From Verrucomicrobiales bacterium (GTDB lineage: Bacteria; Verrucomicrobiota; Verrucomicrobiia; Limisphaerales; UBA1100), in the NCBI GenBank assembly GCA_011523245.1, contig WTHG01000050.1, positions 1-12,186 of the forward strand: a stretch of DNA of 12,186 bases. Direction: 5' to 3'. Every line of letters starts with the position of its first letter. The first letter of the stretch is position 1. Made by a program: the position numbers and the translations under genes. This document shows, piece by piece, positions 1-6,577 of this stretch. The notes beneath the pieces were generated by a model that was not told the DNA's origin, searched no databases, and saw only the letters and a list, made by a program, of their open reading frames with translations.

Positions 1-673
1 GGGAAAGTTCGCGCACATGGTTGCGTAATTCCTCTAATTCACGGTCACCGTGCTGTTCGCGTTTCTCCCGGTGGTGTTCCCTGCGTTCTTCGTCATGGCG
101 TTGGTGTAAATGGGCGGCTAATTCCTCGGCAAACTCTTCCAGACCGGCGGCCTTGAGGTGTTCGATAGCCTGATGAATGTGGCGGGCGCGCTCCTCATGG
201 GTGGGGTGTTCGCGGTGAAGTTCGCGATGGCGGCGGATGGCGGCCAATTCTTCCTGTACATCACGGCGGAGTTGTTCGGCCTCTCTCTTTTTGCCCTGTT
301 CGAGTAGTTCGTGGATTTTGCGTTCGGCGTCTTCAACGAATTTCTTGATCTCGGCTTCGCGGTTATGGGCGTGGCGATCGTTGTTCTTCCGGTGTTTGGC
401 GATGACTTCCTCGACGTGGCGCATGAGCTTGTGGGCTTCTTCTTTGCGTCCGGCCTCGAGGAGTTCGTGGGCTTTGTGCTGTTGCTGGCGGGCCCAGCGC
501 TCGAGTTCGTTTCCTGCGTGCTTGTCGCGGTCGCCATCGCGCGGTTTGTCGCGCTCGATACGGTCATTGTCGCGGCGCTCGCGTTTCTCGCCATCACGAT
601 CATCGTTGGCGGTGAGAGAGAGGCCGACGGTGGCAAGGAGCACGGCCGCCAAAAAAAGGGTCCAATTTTTCAT
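1..673 (-). CDS. Exported charged His-rich helical repeat protein (3' end outside window)
   Basis: Reading the minus strand from the ATG at 673, the frame stays open for 224 codons to the left edge, so the C-terminus is missing. Residues 1-22 form a signal peptide (MKNWTLFLAAVLLATVGLSLTA), with likely cleavage after Ala22. The rest is extremely rich in Arg, Glu, Lys and His (23 His in 224) and should be helical or coiled coil. One helix-turn-helix unit recurs three times: HELLEAGRKEEA (69-80), HELLEQGKKREA (121-132) and EHLKAAGLEEFA (171-182), with the central Gly at 75, 127 and 177. Signal peptide, repeat and composition together mark this as the real gene, and frames on either strand that overlap it are shadows. 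No Shine-Dalgarno is visible before the ATG. It is divergent from the glycosyltransferase. Function is unknown. A periplasmic scaffold or metal-binding role is only a guess from composition. I cannot assign a named family. Confidence 0.85.
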   Translation of the reverse strand, partial: MKNWTLFLAAVLLATVGLSLTANDDRDGEKRERRDNDRIERDKPRDGDRDKHAGNELERWARQQQHKAHELLEAGRKEEAHKLMRHVEEVIAKHRKNNDRHAHNREAEIKKFVEDAERKIHELLEQGKKREAEQLRRDVQEELAAIRRHRELHREHPTHEERARHIHQAIEHLKAAGLEEFAEELAAHLHQRHDEERREHHREKREQHGDRELEELRNHVRELS

Positions 674-684
674 GTTAATGTGGA

Positions 685-714
685 TTGAGGGTTAATGGTT
701 CTTCAGGCTACAAG
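685..714 (+). promoter_or_regulatory. Possible sigma70-type promoter of the glycosyltransferase gene
   Basis: TTGAGG (685-690, 4/6 to consensus) and TACAAG (709-714, 4/6) are separated by 18 bases in the 73-base divergent intergenic region. This would start transcription near 721, giving a leader of about 26 bases to the ATG at 747. It is a pattern match only. No comparable promoter was evident for the minus-strand gene. Confidence 0.3.
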
Positions 715-746
715 ACGGGTGCGGGTTGTCCAGTGGTAAACAAGAT

Positions 747-1664
747 ATGATTAAGGGAAGGTTTAAGCGAATATTGGTGGTTCGTGGCGGTGCGGTGGGT
801 GACTTTATTGTGACTTTGCCAGTCTGGGCGGCTTTGCGTCGAGAATATCCAGATGCCGAATTGGGGGCCTTGGTGCCGGCGGATCGCGGGGAATTGGGTT
901 ATTCGACCGGAGTGTTTGAACATTGGCGTTGCTTGGATGATTTGGAGTGGGCGTCGTTCTTTACCGAAGGAGGTGATTTAAGTGAGGAGACGGCTGATTG
1001 GCTGAGCGGGTTTGATGCGATTGTTTCCTATCTTCATGATTCATCGGGGATTTGGGAGACCAATGTGAAACGAGTTTGGCGCGGGGAATGGCTCGTAGGG
1101 CCGGGGCTTCCGCCAGACAATGATAATCGGAGTGTTTCTAAAATATTGCTGGAGCCATTGACAGCTTGGGGGATTGAGGGGGCGAATTCCGTGCCGTGGT
1201 TGGTCCTGCCGGATCAGGCAGATTCATTGTACGCATTGGGGGTACACCCAGGGAGTGGCAGCCCGGCCAAAAATTGGCCCGAACCGTGTTGGGAGCAATT
1301 TTTACAACATTTTCTGGCAATGAAGTGTGGGGAGTTATTAATGATTGGCGGGGAGGCCGAGCAGGATCGGCTCAGGTGGATTGAATCCATGGTCAAGGGT
1401 TGGGGCGAAATTCATTTTGGAAAATCACTATTAGAGACCGCTTGCGTTTTGCGCCAATGCCGAATGTTTGTGGGGCACGATTCCGGGATCACCCATTTGG
1501 CGGCCGCGTTGGGGGTGCCTTGTGTGGTGCTGTGGGGGGAAACGAATCGAAATATTTGGCAGCCGCCACAAAATCATGTGACGGTTTTAAGGGGAGGCAA
1601 GGGGTTAAAAGAGATTTCAGTTGATGCTGTGTCGGCGGCCGTAAGTGCTGGGGGCGCCCGTTGA
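747..1664 (+). CDS. Glycosyltransferase family 9 (heptosyltransferase-like)
   Basis: This 305-residue protein has the GT9 / ADP-heptose:LPS heptosyltransferase layout (GT-B fold, two Rossmann-like halves). The N-terminal half opens with RGGAVGD (13-19). The second half has HPGSGSPAKNW (167-177), a sugar-nucleotide-side loop IGGEAEQDR (200-208) and the family signature HDSGITHLAAALGVP (244-258), followed by LWGETN. Such enzymes usually transfer heptose or a related sugar from a nucleotide donor to lipopolysaccharide core at the inner face of the membrane. The exact sugar and acceptor cannot be told here, and no other LPS gene lies nearby. The length is slightly short for the family. I chose the ATG at 747 because the conserved block begins about 12 residues later. 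An in-frame TTG at 726 would add seven residues. No strong Shine-Dalgarno is visible. Confidence 0.9.
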   Translation: MIKGRFKRILVVRGGAVGDFIVTLPVWAALRREYPDAELGALVPADRGELGYSTGVFEHWRCLDDLEWASFFTEGGDLSEETADWLSGFDAIVSYLHDSSGIWETNVKRVWRGEWLVGPGLPPDNDNRSVSKILLEPLTAWGIEGANSVPWLVLPDQADSLYALGVHPGSGSPAKNWPEPCWEQFLQHFLAMKCGELLMIGGEAEQDRLRWIESMVKGWGEIHFGKSLLETACVLRQCRMFVGHDSGITHLAAALGVPCVVLWGETNRNIWQPPQNHVTVLRGGKGLKEISVDAVSAAVSAGGAR

Positions 1665-1756
1665 CTTTTACGAAATATGTGGCAGATTGTAGTGGGCATG
1701 ATACAGATGGATTGAGATCGCTTCAGTTTAACTGCCCGCCCGAACTGTCTCAGCTC

Positions 1757-2377
1757 ATGGAGGTAACTGTGCAGGTGTATATATCCAAAAACGATCAGCA
1801 ATGGGGGCCATTCGATTTGGATCAGCTGGAGCGGTTGAAAGCGGAGGGCGCCTTGAAGGCATCCGACTGGGCTTGGGAACAGGGAGAATCCGCTTGGGTC
1901 CCGTTGGGGGAGATCTTGGAACGGCACGGTAAACGATTGCCGGTTTGGCGTCCGGCGGTGGCGCAGCGGCGCACATGGAATTTTTATGCGCCATTGGCCG
2001 TAGGGGTTGTGTGCGTATTGTTGCTAATTACTTTGGGCTGGCCGACGGTGGTGGATGCCGATCGGTTGGAATATCGAGACGGAGTGGCGTACGAGCTGAA
2101 TTCTGATAAACCTTTCGAGGGCAAGGCGGTGCATCGTTATCCCGATGGTAAGGCGCAGGTGGAGAGTCATTATAAGGCAGGCCAGCAACATGGCTGGGTG
2201 AGGGGGGTTTATCCCGACGGTGAGTTACAAAGCGAAGGTCGCAAGGAAAAGGGGCGATTTCATGGGAAAGTTCTCTATTATCATCAAAACGGTGAGATAA
2301 AGCGGCAAATGAATTTCGTTCACGGAAATCTGGTAGAACAGGACGAAATATCTGCAAAATACGGAAATACTCCATAA
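1757..2377 (+). CDS. GYF_2 (DUF4339)-TM-MORN-like repeat protein
   Basis: This 206-residue protein has three parts. Residues 7-52 are a GYF_2/DUF4339 domain: YISKNDQQWGPF, LDQLERLKAEGAL and the DWAWEQGESAWVPL end, where W..G......W is typical. A basic stretch (60-73) precedes one transmembrane helix at about 77-96. Residues 119-194 carry three MORN-variant repeats of exactly 24 residues (123-146, 147-170, 171-194), with cores RYPDGK, VYPDGE and HQNGE and closing HG or HGN turns, like those in YwqK-type proteins. Basic residues before the helix suggest GYF inside and repeats outside. The role is unknown: GYF_2 is a presumed protein-interaction domain, and MORN-like repeats are often structural. 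The ATG at 1757 was chosen because it directly precedes the GYF fold. A TTG at 1661 overlapping the upstream stop would add 32 residues with no domain character. No clear Shine-Dalgarno is seen. Confidence 0.82.
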   Translation: MEVTVQVYISKNDQQWGPFDLDQLERLKAEGALKASDWAWEQGESAWVPLGEILERHGKRLPVWRPAVAQRRTWNFYAPLAVGVVCVLLLITLGWPTVVDADRLEYRDGVAYELNSDKPFEGKAVHRYPDGKAQVESHYKAGQQHGWVRGVYPDGELQSEGRKEKGRFHGKVLYYHQNGEIKRQMNFVHGNLVEQDEISAKYGNTP

Positions 2378-2388
2378 GCTCCGAATCC

Positions 2389-2408
2389 TGATTTTTTCTG
2401 AAAAATCA
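2389..2408. repeat. Perfect 8-bp inverted repeat in the rpmI leader
   Basis: TGATTTTT (2389-2396) and AAAAATCA (2401-2408) are perfect inverted complements around TCTG. It starts 11 bases after the stop of the GYF_2 gene. It is AT-rich and has no T tract after the 3' arm, so it is a poor intrinsic terminator. A weak terminator, a mRNA 3'-end stabiliser or part of the rpmI leader are all possible. Confidence 0.6.
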
Positions 2409-2409
2409 C

Positions 2410-2438
2410 TTGCACCTCAAGGTGCTTCCTCCTATCCT
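2410..2438 (+). promoter_or_regulatory. Possible promoter of rpmI-rplT with palindromic spacer
   Basis: TTGCAC (2410-2415) and TATCCT (2433-2438) lie 17 bases apart, a sigma70-like arrangement (3/6 and 4/6 matches). The element GCACC-TCAA-GGTGC (2412-2425) is an inverted repeat covering the end of the -35 box and part of the spacer, so it could be an operator or a small RNA hairpin. Transcription from this promoter would begin near 2445 and would exclude the 5' arm of the hairpin at 2434-2468. The promoter and that hairpin cannot both act on the same transcript. Confidence 0.35.
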
Positions 2439-2468
2439 TCGCGCCCTTTTCGGAAGAAAACGAAGGAT
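2434..2468 (+). promoter_or_regulatory. SD-sequestering hairpin in the rpmI leader (candidate L20-type control)
   Basis: Lower stem: ATCCTTCG (2434-2441) pairs perfectly with CGAAGGAT (2461-2468). After a 5-base bulge on the 5' side (CGCCC, 2442-2446), an upper stem of TTTTC (2447-2451) and GAAAA (2456-2460) closes a GGAA loop (2452-2455), a GNRA-type tetraloop. The Shine-Dalgarno GAAGGA (2462-2467), six bases before the rpmI ATG, lies entirely in the 3' arm. If transcribed whole, the fold would hide the ribosome site. In several bacteria L20 represses rpmI-rplT through a leader RNA; whether this hairpin does so is inference. Confidence 0.5.
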
Positions 2469-2473
2469 TTTTC

Positions 2474-2686
2474 ATGCCTACAAAGAAAGTTGTCAATAAG
2501 ACGCGCAAGGCAGTTTCGAAGCGGTTCAAGGTGACCGCTTCGGGCAAGGTGAAGCGCAACCGTCAGGGCAAGCGCCACTTGCTGAGCAGCAAGAGCCCCA
2601 AGCGCCGCCGCCGTCTGGGCAGTGCCGCGTATGTCGAGAAGGACGATATGCGACGAATCACCGAGAGTCTTCCCTTCAGCCACTAA
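2474..2686 (+). CDS. rpmI: 50S ribosomal protein bL35
   Basis: This 70-residue basic protein of normal family length is a small component of the large ribosomal subunit. Diagnostic blocks are KRFKVTASGKVKR (17-29), the GKRHLLSSKSPKRRRRLG stretch (32-49) and DDMRRITESLP near the end. The Shine-Dalgarno GAAGGA at 2462-2467 supports the ATG at 2474. It is followed 9 bases later by rplT, as in nearly all bacteria. The usual upstream partner infC (IF3) is absent here, and a GYF_2/MORN-like gene precedes it instead. Regulation is probably through the structured leader at 2389-2468. Confidence 0.97.
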   Translation: MPTKKVVNKTRKAVSKRFKVTASGKVKRNRQGKRHLLSSKSPKRRRRLGSAAYVEKDDMRRITESLPFSH

Positions 2687-2689
2687 GGA
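2685..2689 (+). promoter_or_regulatory. Ribosome binding site of rplT
   Basis: AAGGA overlaps the last two bases of the rpmI stop codon and sits six bases before the rplT ATG. This fixes the rplT start and suggests translational coupling of the pair. Together with rpmI it is one of only two clear Shine-Dalgarno sequences in the window. Confidence 0.75.
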
Positions 2690-2695
2690 TATACC

Positions 2696-3061
2696 ATGCG
2701 ATCGACGAACGGACCCGCCTCACGTAAACGCCGCAAGCGTTGGTTGAAAGCCGCCAAGGGCTTTTGGCTGCGCCGCAGTAAACTTTATCGCTACGCCAAG
2801 GACGCGCTGGATCACGGCCGGCAATATGCCTACCGCGACCGCCGTAACAAGAAGCGTGAATTCCGCGCCTTGTGGAATGTGCGGATCAACGCCGCCTGCC
2901 GCGCGAATGAAATCACCTACAGCCGATTTATCGAGGGCCTCAAGGCGGCCGAGGTCGAGGTCAACCGCAAGGTGCTCGCTGACATCGCCGCTCAAGACGA
3001 AGCCGCTTTTACCGAGTTGGTAAAGGTTGCCCAAGGCGGCTTGGAGGCGAAGGCGAAATAA
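2696..3061 (+). CDS. rplT: 50S ribosomal protein bL20
   Basis: This 121-residue protein is an early-assembly protein of the large subunit that binds 23S rRNA, and in several bacteria it is also the translational repressor of its own operon. The core is unmistakable: KAAKGFWLRRSKLYRYAKDA, then QYAYRDRRNKKREFRALW, then RINAACRANEITYSRFIEGL and RKVLADIAAQDEAAF. The N-terminus MRSTNGPASRKRRKRWLK differs from the usual form (roughly PRVKRGVTARARHKK) but resembles bL20 of Verrucomicrobiota as I remember it. A short Ala/Lys-rich tail (about 112-121) follows. It is coupled to rpmI and ends just before a strong terminator. Confidence 0.98.
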   Translation: MRSTNGPASRKRRKRWLKAAKGFWLRRSKLYRYAKDALDHGRQYAYRDRRNKKREFRALWNVRINAACRANEITYSRFIEGLKAAEVEVNRKVLADIAAQDEAAFTELVKVAQGGLEAKAK

Positions 3062-3081
3062 AACGCTGAACCTTTTCCGAG

Positions 3082-3110
3082 ACGGGCGGCCACACGGTCG
3101 CCCGTTTTTT
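3082..3110 (+). terminator. Strong intrinsic terminator after rplT
   Basis: ACGGGCGGCC (3082-3091), loop ACAC, GGTCGCCCGT (3096-3105): a 10-bp stem with a single G-T wobble, followed by a run of T to 3110. It closes the rpmI-rplT unit and argues that pheS has its own promoter. Confidence 0.92.
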
Positions 3111-3112
3111 GT

Positions 3113-3140
3113 TTGTGGGCCGAACCTGAATCACTACATT
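3113..3140 (+). promoter_or_regulatory. Possible pheS promoter
   Basis: TTGTGG (3113-3118) and TACATT (3135-3140) are 16 bases apart, immediately after the terminator, in the 41 bases left before the pheS ATG. The -10 box would place the start near 3147, leaving only about five bases of leader. The matches are modest, but the terminator makes some promoter in this interval necessary unless read-through supplies pheS. Confidence 0.35.
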
Positions 3141-3151
3141 CCCTGAACACT

Positions 3152-4156
3152 ATGTCGTTGCTCGACGAAATTGATCCCTTAAAGGCTGAGGCGCTTGCTG
3201 AACTGAACGCCGCCACAGATCAGGCTACGTTAGATCGTGCCAAAGGCACCTGGCTCGGTCCGCAAGGCCGGTTCACCGGCCTGATGAAACAGATGGGCTC
3301 GCTCACTAAGGAAGAGCGTCCTCTGGCAGGCAAAGCCATTAACGCAGCTAAGAGCGAACTCGAGACCGCCCTACAGGCCGCGCGGGATCGCATTGAGCTG
3401 GCCTCGGCCGCGCCCGCGGCACCGACCGATTTCACGGCTCCGGGCCGCCGCCGCCGTTTGGGGAAATTGCATCCGCTCACGCAGGTGACTGAGGATATCG
3501 TCAAGAGCTTCCGGAAGCTCGGCTTTGTGGTGGCTGATGGACCGGAGATTGAGGATGAGTATCACTGCTTTGATGCCCTGAACACACCGGCCGATCACCC
3601 CGCGCGCGATGCGCAGGATACATTTTATGTGGAAACGGAAGGCCGGCCACTGTTGCGGACGCATACCTCCAGCGTGCAAATTCGAGTGTTGAAAGAGCAG
3701 AAGCCGCCCGTGCGGATCATCGTTCCGGGCCGCGTTTATCGGCGAGATACGGCTGACGCCACTCACAACCCCACCTTTCATCAGGTGGAAGGACTGTACG
3801 TGGACAAGGGCGTGACGGTGAGCGATCTCAAGGGGACGGTTGAATTTGTCTTCCGCGAATTGATGGGACCGAAGACGCAGATTCGTTTTCGGCCGCATTA
3901 CTTTAGCTACACAGAGCCGAGCTTCGAAATTGATTTTGCCAATGCGCTGACCCGCAAGATGGGCAAGGATTGGCTGGAGATTGCCGGTTGCGGCATGGTG
4001 CATCCGGCGGTCCTGGAGGAGGTCGGGCTTGATCCCGAGGAATGGAGCGGTTGGGCGTTTGGCTTTGGCATCGAACGCATCGCCATGTTGCGCTATGGCA
4101 TCAACGACATCCGGCTCTTTTACGAAAATGACACGCGCTTCCTGCGCCAATTTTAA
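3152..4156 (+). CDS. pheS: Phenylalanyl-tRNA synthetase alpha subunit
   Basis: This 334-residue catalytic alpha subunit of the (alpha-beta)2 class II enzyme charges tRNA-Phe. An N-terminal coiled coil (about 1-95) would contact tRNA. The catalytic core begins at LHPLTQV (106-112) and contains DTFYV, LLRTHTSS (167-174), GRVYRRDTADATHNPTFHQVEG (193-214, motif 2), FSYTEPSFEIDF (251-262), EIAGCGMVHP (276-285) and GFGIERIAMLRYGI (304-317, motif 3). Length is normal. The ATG at 3152 gives the expected MSLLDEIDPL start. An in-frame TTG at 3113 abuts the terminator's T tract and is rejected. No Shine-Dalgarno is visible. pheT follows after 6 bases. Confidence 0.98.
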   Translation: MSLLDEIDPLKAEALAELNAATDQATLDRAKGTWLGPQGRFTGLMKQMGSLTKEERPLAGKAINAAKSELETALQAARDRIELASAAPAAPTDFTAPGRRRRLGKLHPLTQVTEDIVKSFRKLGFVVADGPEIEDEYHCFDALNTPADHPARDAQDTFYVETEGRPLLRTHTSSVQIRVLKEQKPPVRIIVPGRVYRRDTADATHNPTFHQVEGLYVDKGVTVSDLKGTVEFVFRELMGPKTQIRFRPHYFSYTEPSFEIDFANALTRKMGKDWLEIAGCGMVHPAVLEEVGLDPEEWSGWAFGFGIERIAMLRYGINDIRLFYENDTRFLRQF

Positions 4157-4162
4157 CGCCCC

Positions 4163-6568
4163 ATGAAAGTTACTTACAATTGGCTCAAAGAATATGTCGA
4201 CTTCGACTGGTCGGTTGAGGAACTGGCCGAGCGCATCACCATGCTGGGCGTGGAGGTGGAAGGCATTGAGGAAACCGGTGGTGCCTTCGAGGGCATCGTG
4301 GTTGGGCAGGTCGTCGCACGTAATCAACATCCCAACGCTGACAAGCTGAGCCTCTGCAAGGTGAGCGATGGCTCGCAGGAATTACAGATTGTCTGCGGTG
4401 CCAACAATTTTCAGGCAGGCGACAAAGTAGCATTGGCGACTTTGGGTACGGCGATGCCGGTAGAGGAGGGCGAAAAGCCGTTCGTCATCAAGGAAGGCAA
4501 AATTCGAGGGGAACTGTCTCAAGGCATGATGTGCTCCGGACGGGAACTGAAGCTCAGCGACGATCACGAAGGAATTTTGATTCTGCCTGAAGACGCCCAA
4601 TTGGGGCAGGCCTTCGGAGAACATCTTGGGTCTGCGGAGAAGGACACGGTGTATGATTTGGAAGTGACGCCTAATCGGCCGGACCTCAACGGTGTCCTTG
4701 GGCTGGCCCGTGAGATTGCCGCCTTGACGGGCAATCAACTTAAGCTCCCTGACACCGACTTAACCGAAGCTGACGCATCGGTTGAGGGCGTCGTGGCTGT
4801 ACAACTCGATGATGCGGACCTTTGTCCGCGCTATAATGCCCGCGCTATTCGGGGCGTGAAGGTTGGTCCCAGTCCGGCTTGGTTGAGTAGCCGTCTTGAG
4901 CAGGTAGGCATTCGCCCGATCAACAATGTCGTGGATGTGACGAATTTCGTGATGATGGAATCCGGTCAACCATTGCACGCCTTTGACCTAAATCTTTTGG
5001 CACAAGTCGATGACCGCCACACAGTGGTGGTGCGTCGTGCGGTTGCTGGTGAGAAATTCACTACCCTGGACGAGGCCGAACATGAATTGGGTTCGGACAA
5101 TCTGCTGATCGCTGATCCGGAGAAAGGTATTGCGTTGGCCGGTGTGATGGGTGGCCTGAATACGGAGATCAACGATGCCACACAGGATGTGTTGTTGGAG
5201 ACGGCGTATTTTAACCCGCAAAACATTCGCGCGACTTCAAAGCATCTCGGGTTGCACACTGATGCTAGCTATCGCTTCGAGCGTGGGGCGGATGTGGGCT
5301 GTACGGATTGGGTGAGCCGCCGAGCCGCGAAGCTGATTGTCGACGTTGCTGGTGGCGAATTGTTGGCTGGGGCGGTGGATGCCTTTCCGCAGACGCCAGA
5401 AGCAAAGGAAATTACCTTGCGTCACGCGCGAACCGATGCGCTTTTGGGTATCACCATCGAGCCGGCCACGGCAGTGGCATACCTCAAGGGTTTGGAACTG
5501 GAATTGATTTCTGAGGATGACGACTCGGCGACTTTTCGTATCCCAACTTGGCGGGTTGATCTCAAGCAGGAGGTGGATTTGATTGAGGAAGTTTGCCGGG
5601 GCCACGGGGTGGATGCTATTCCCTCAGCGCCGCCTCGCGGGTGTCTTGGGCAAAATAAATTTGATGCCCAGCACGATGCGCTAGCCGAAGCTCGGGACAT
5701 TTTGACGGGGCTCGGTTTGGATGAGGCTCAAGGGCAAACCTTGATCAGTGATGAGGCAGCTCAAATGGCGGCTGAGGCTTGGGTGGGCTTGGAGTATCCT
5801 CTGTCTAGTGATATGAACGTGCTGCGGCCGAGTCTGTTGCCGGGGCTGTTGGATTCGCTCCGTAATAATCTTACGCGCCAAACCGTGGATGTGGCGTTGT
5901 TCGAGGTGGGACGCACCTTTGCTCCGGGGCCGAATGAAAGCCGCAAGGTGGCCGTGTTGTTGACCGGTCGACGCCAAAGCGCCTTTTGGCAGGATGAGAT
6001 CGCGAAACTGGACATCAGTGATTTGAAAGGGGTGGTGGAGGAGCTGCTGGAATCACTGGGTGTGTTTGGTGTGCAGTTTGTCCGAAGGGAAAACCCCACT
6101 ATACTGTTTCTGGAATCGGCTGAGCTCAAGATGGGTAAACAGGTGATTGGTCAGCTTGGCCAGTTGCAGCCGGCTATGGGTAAGCGCTATGAAGCGCGGG
6201 AAGCTGTGTATTTGGCGGAGCTGGATCTGGACATGTTATTGCAGCGCCGGACTACCAACAAATCCTTCAAAGCACTTCCGCAATTTCCGGCCAGCGAACG
6301 CGATGTGGCGATGCTAGTGCCCGAAACGGTGACGCACGCGGATGTGTTGGCGGTGGTGAAAAAGACGAAGCCCGCGAATCTAGTGAGCACGGAATTGTTT
6401 GATGTGTTTCGCGGGAAAAACGTGCCTGAAGGGCAGAAGAGCCTTGCGTACTCCTTCACCTATCGGAATGCTGAGAAGACGCTGAAAGACAAGGAAGTGA
6501 ATGCTGCACATGACCAATTGGTGATGGCGTTGACCGAGAAACTTTCGGCGACCATCCGGGATACATAA
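4163..6568 (+). CDS. pheT: Phenylalanyl-tRNA synthetase beta subunit
   Basis: This 801-residue beta subunit of the PheST tetramer carries tRNA recognition and editing of tyrosyl-tRNA-Phe. Domains in order: N-terminal MKVTYNWLKEYVD; EMAP/OB-type tRNA-binding domain (about 40-150, with HPNADKLSLCKV and IVCGANN); B3/B4 editing domain (about 210-385, with PINNVVDVTNFV, GQPLHAFD and ALAGVMGG); B5 domain (about 410-480, ending PTWRVDLKQEVDLIEEVCR); inactive class II-like core (about 495-690, with MNVLRPSLLPGLL and VALFEVGRTF); and C-terminal FDX-ACB anticodon-binding domain (about 703-799, FPASERDVAMLV to FTYRNAEKTLKDKEVN). Full length with no missing domain. The start lies 6 bases after pheS without a Shine-Dalgarno, so coupling by reinitiation is likely. 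Confidence 0.98.
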   Translation: MKVTYNWLKEYVDFDWSVEELAERITMLGVEVEGIEETGGAFEGIVVGQVVARNQHPNADKLSLCKVSDGSQELQIVCGANNFQAGDKVALATLGTAMPVEEGEKPFVIKEGKIRGELSQGMMCSGRELKLSDDHEGILILPEDAQLGQAFGEHLGSAEKDTVYDLEVTPNRPDLNGVLGLAREIAALTGNQLKLPDTDLTEADASVEGVVAVQLDDADLCPRYNARAIRGVKVGPSPAWLSSRLEQVGIRPINNVVDVTNFVMMESGQPLHAFDLNLLAQVDDRHTVVVRRAVAGEKFTTLDEAEHELGSDNLLIADPEKGIALAGVMGGLNTEINDATQDVLLETAYFNPQNIRATSKHLGLHTDASYRFERGADVGCTDWVSRRAAKLIVDVAGGELLAGAVDAFPQTPEAKEITLRHARTDALLGITIEPATAVAYLKGLELELISEDDDSATFRIPTWRVDLKQEVDLIEEVCRGHGVDAIPSAPPRGCLGQNKFDAQHDALAEARDILTGLGLDEAQGQTLISDEAAQMAAEAWVGLEYPLSSDMNVLRPSLLPGLLDSLRNNLTRQTVDVALFEVGRTFAPGPNESRKVAVLLTGRRQSAFWQDEIAKLDISDLKGVVEELLESLGVFGVQFVRRENPTILFLESAELKMGKQVIGQLGQLQPAMGKRYEAREAVYLAELDLDMLLQRRTTNKSFKALPQFPASERDVAMLVPETVTHADVLAVVKKTKPANLVSTELFDVFRGKNVPEGQKSLAYSFTYRNAEKTLKDKEVNAAHDQLVMALTEKLSATIRDT

Positions 6569-6577
6569 TCTAAACTC

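Noticed and set aside
118..636. A complete 172-codon open frame on the minus strand
   Set aside because: Its product is a low-complexity Ser/Thr/Asn/Pro mix. It is out of frame with the minus-strand gene starting at 673, which has a signal peptide and internal repeats.
237..695. Two plus-strand open frames (237-695 and 311-688)
   Set aside because: They lie antisense to the exported repeat protein. They look like antisense by-products of its Arg/Glu-rich codons and show no family motif.
726..746. TTG start of the glycosyltransferase at 726
   Set aside because: It adds only seven residues before an ATG that better fits the family N-terminus. Not excluded, but less likely.
1661..1756. TTG start of the GYF_2 protein at 1661, overlapping the upstream stop
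   Set aside because: The 32 extra residues have no domain character and the GYF fold begins right after the ATG at 1757. The TTGACT here could instead be a -35 box, but its -10 partner is weak, so no promoter was called.
2389..2408. Intrinsic terminator for the GYF_2 gene
   Set aside because: The 8-bp stem is only A/T-rich and lacks a following T tract. It is kept as an inverted repeat only.
3113..3151. TTG start of pheS at 3113
   Set aside because: It sits directly after the T tract of the rplT terminator, and the family N-terminus fits the ATG at 3152.
3371..4330. A 319-codon minus-strand open frame opposite pheS
   Set aside because: It is fully antisense to a certain pheS and the start of pheT, and the product shows no recognisable domain.
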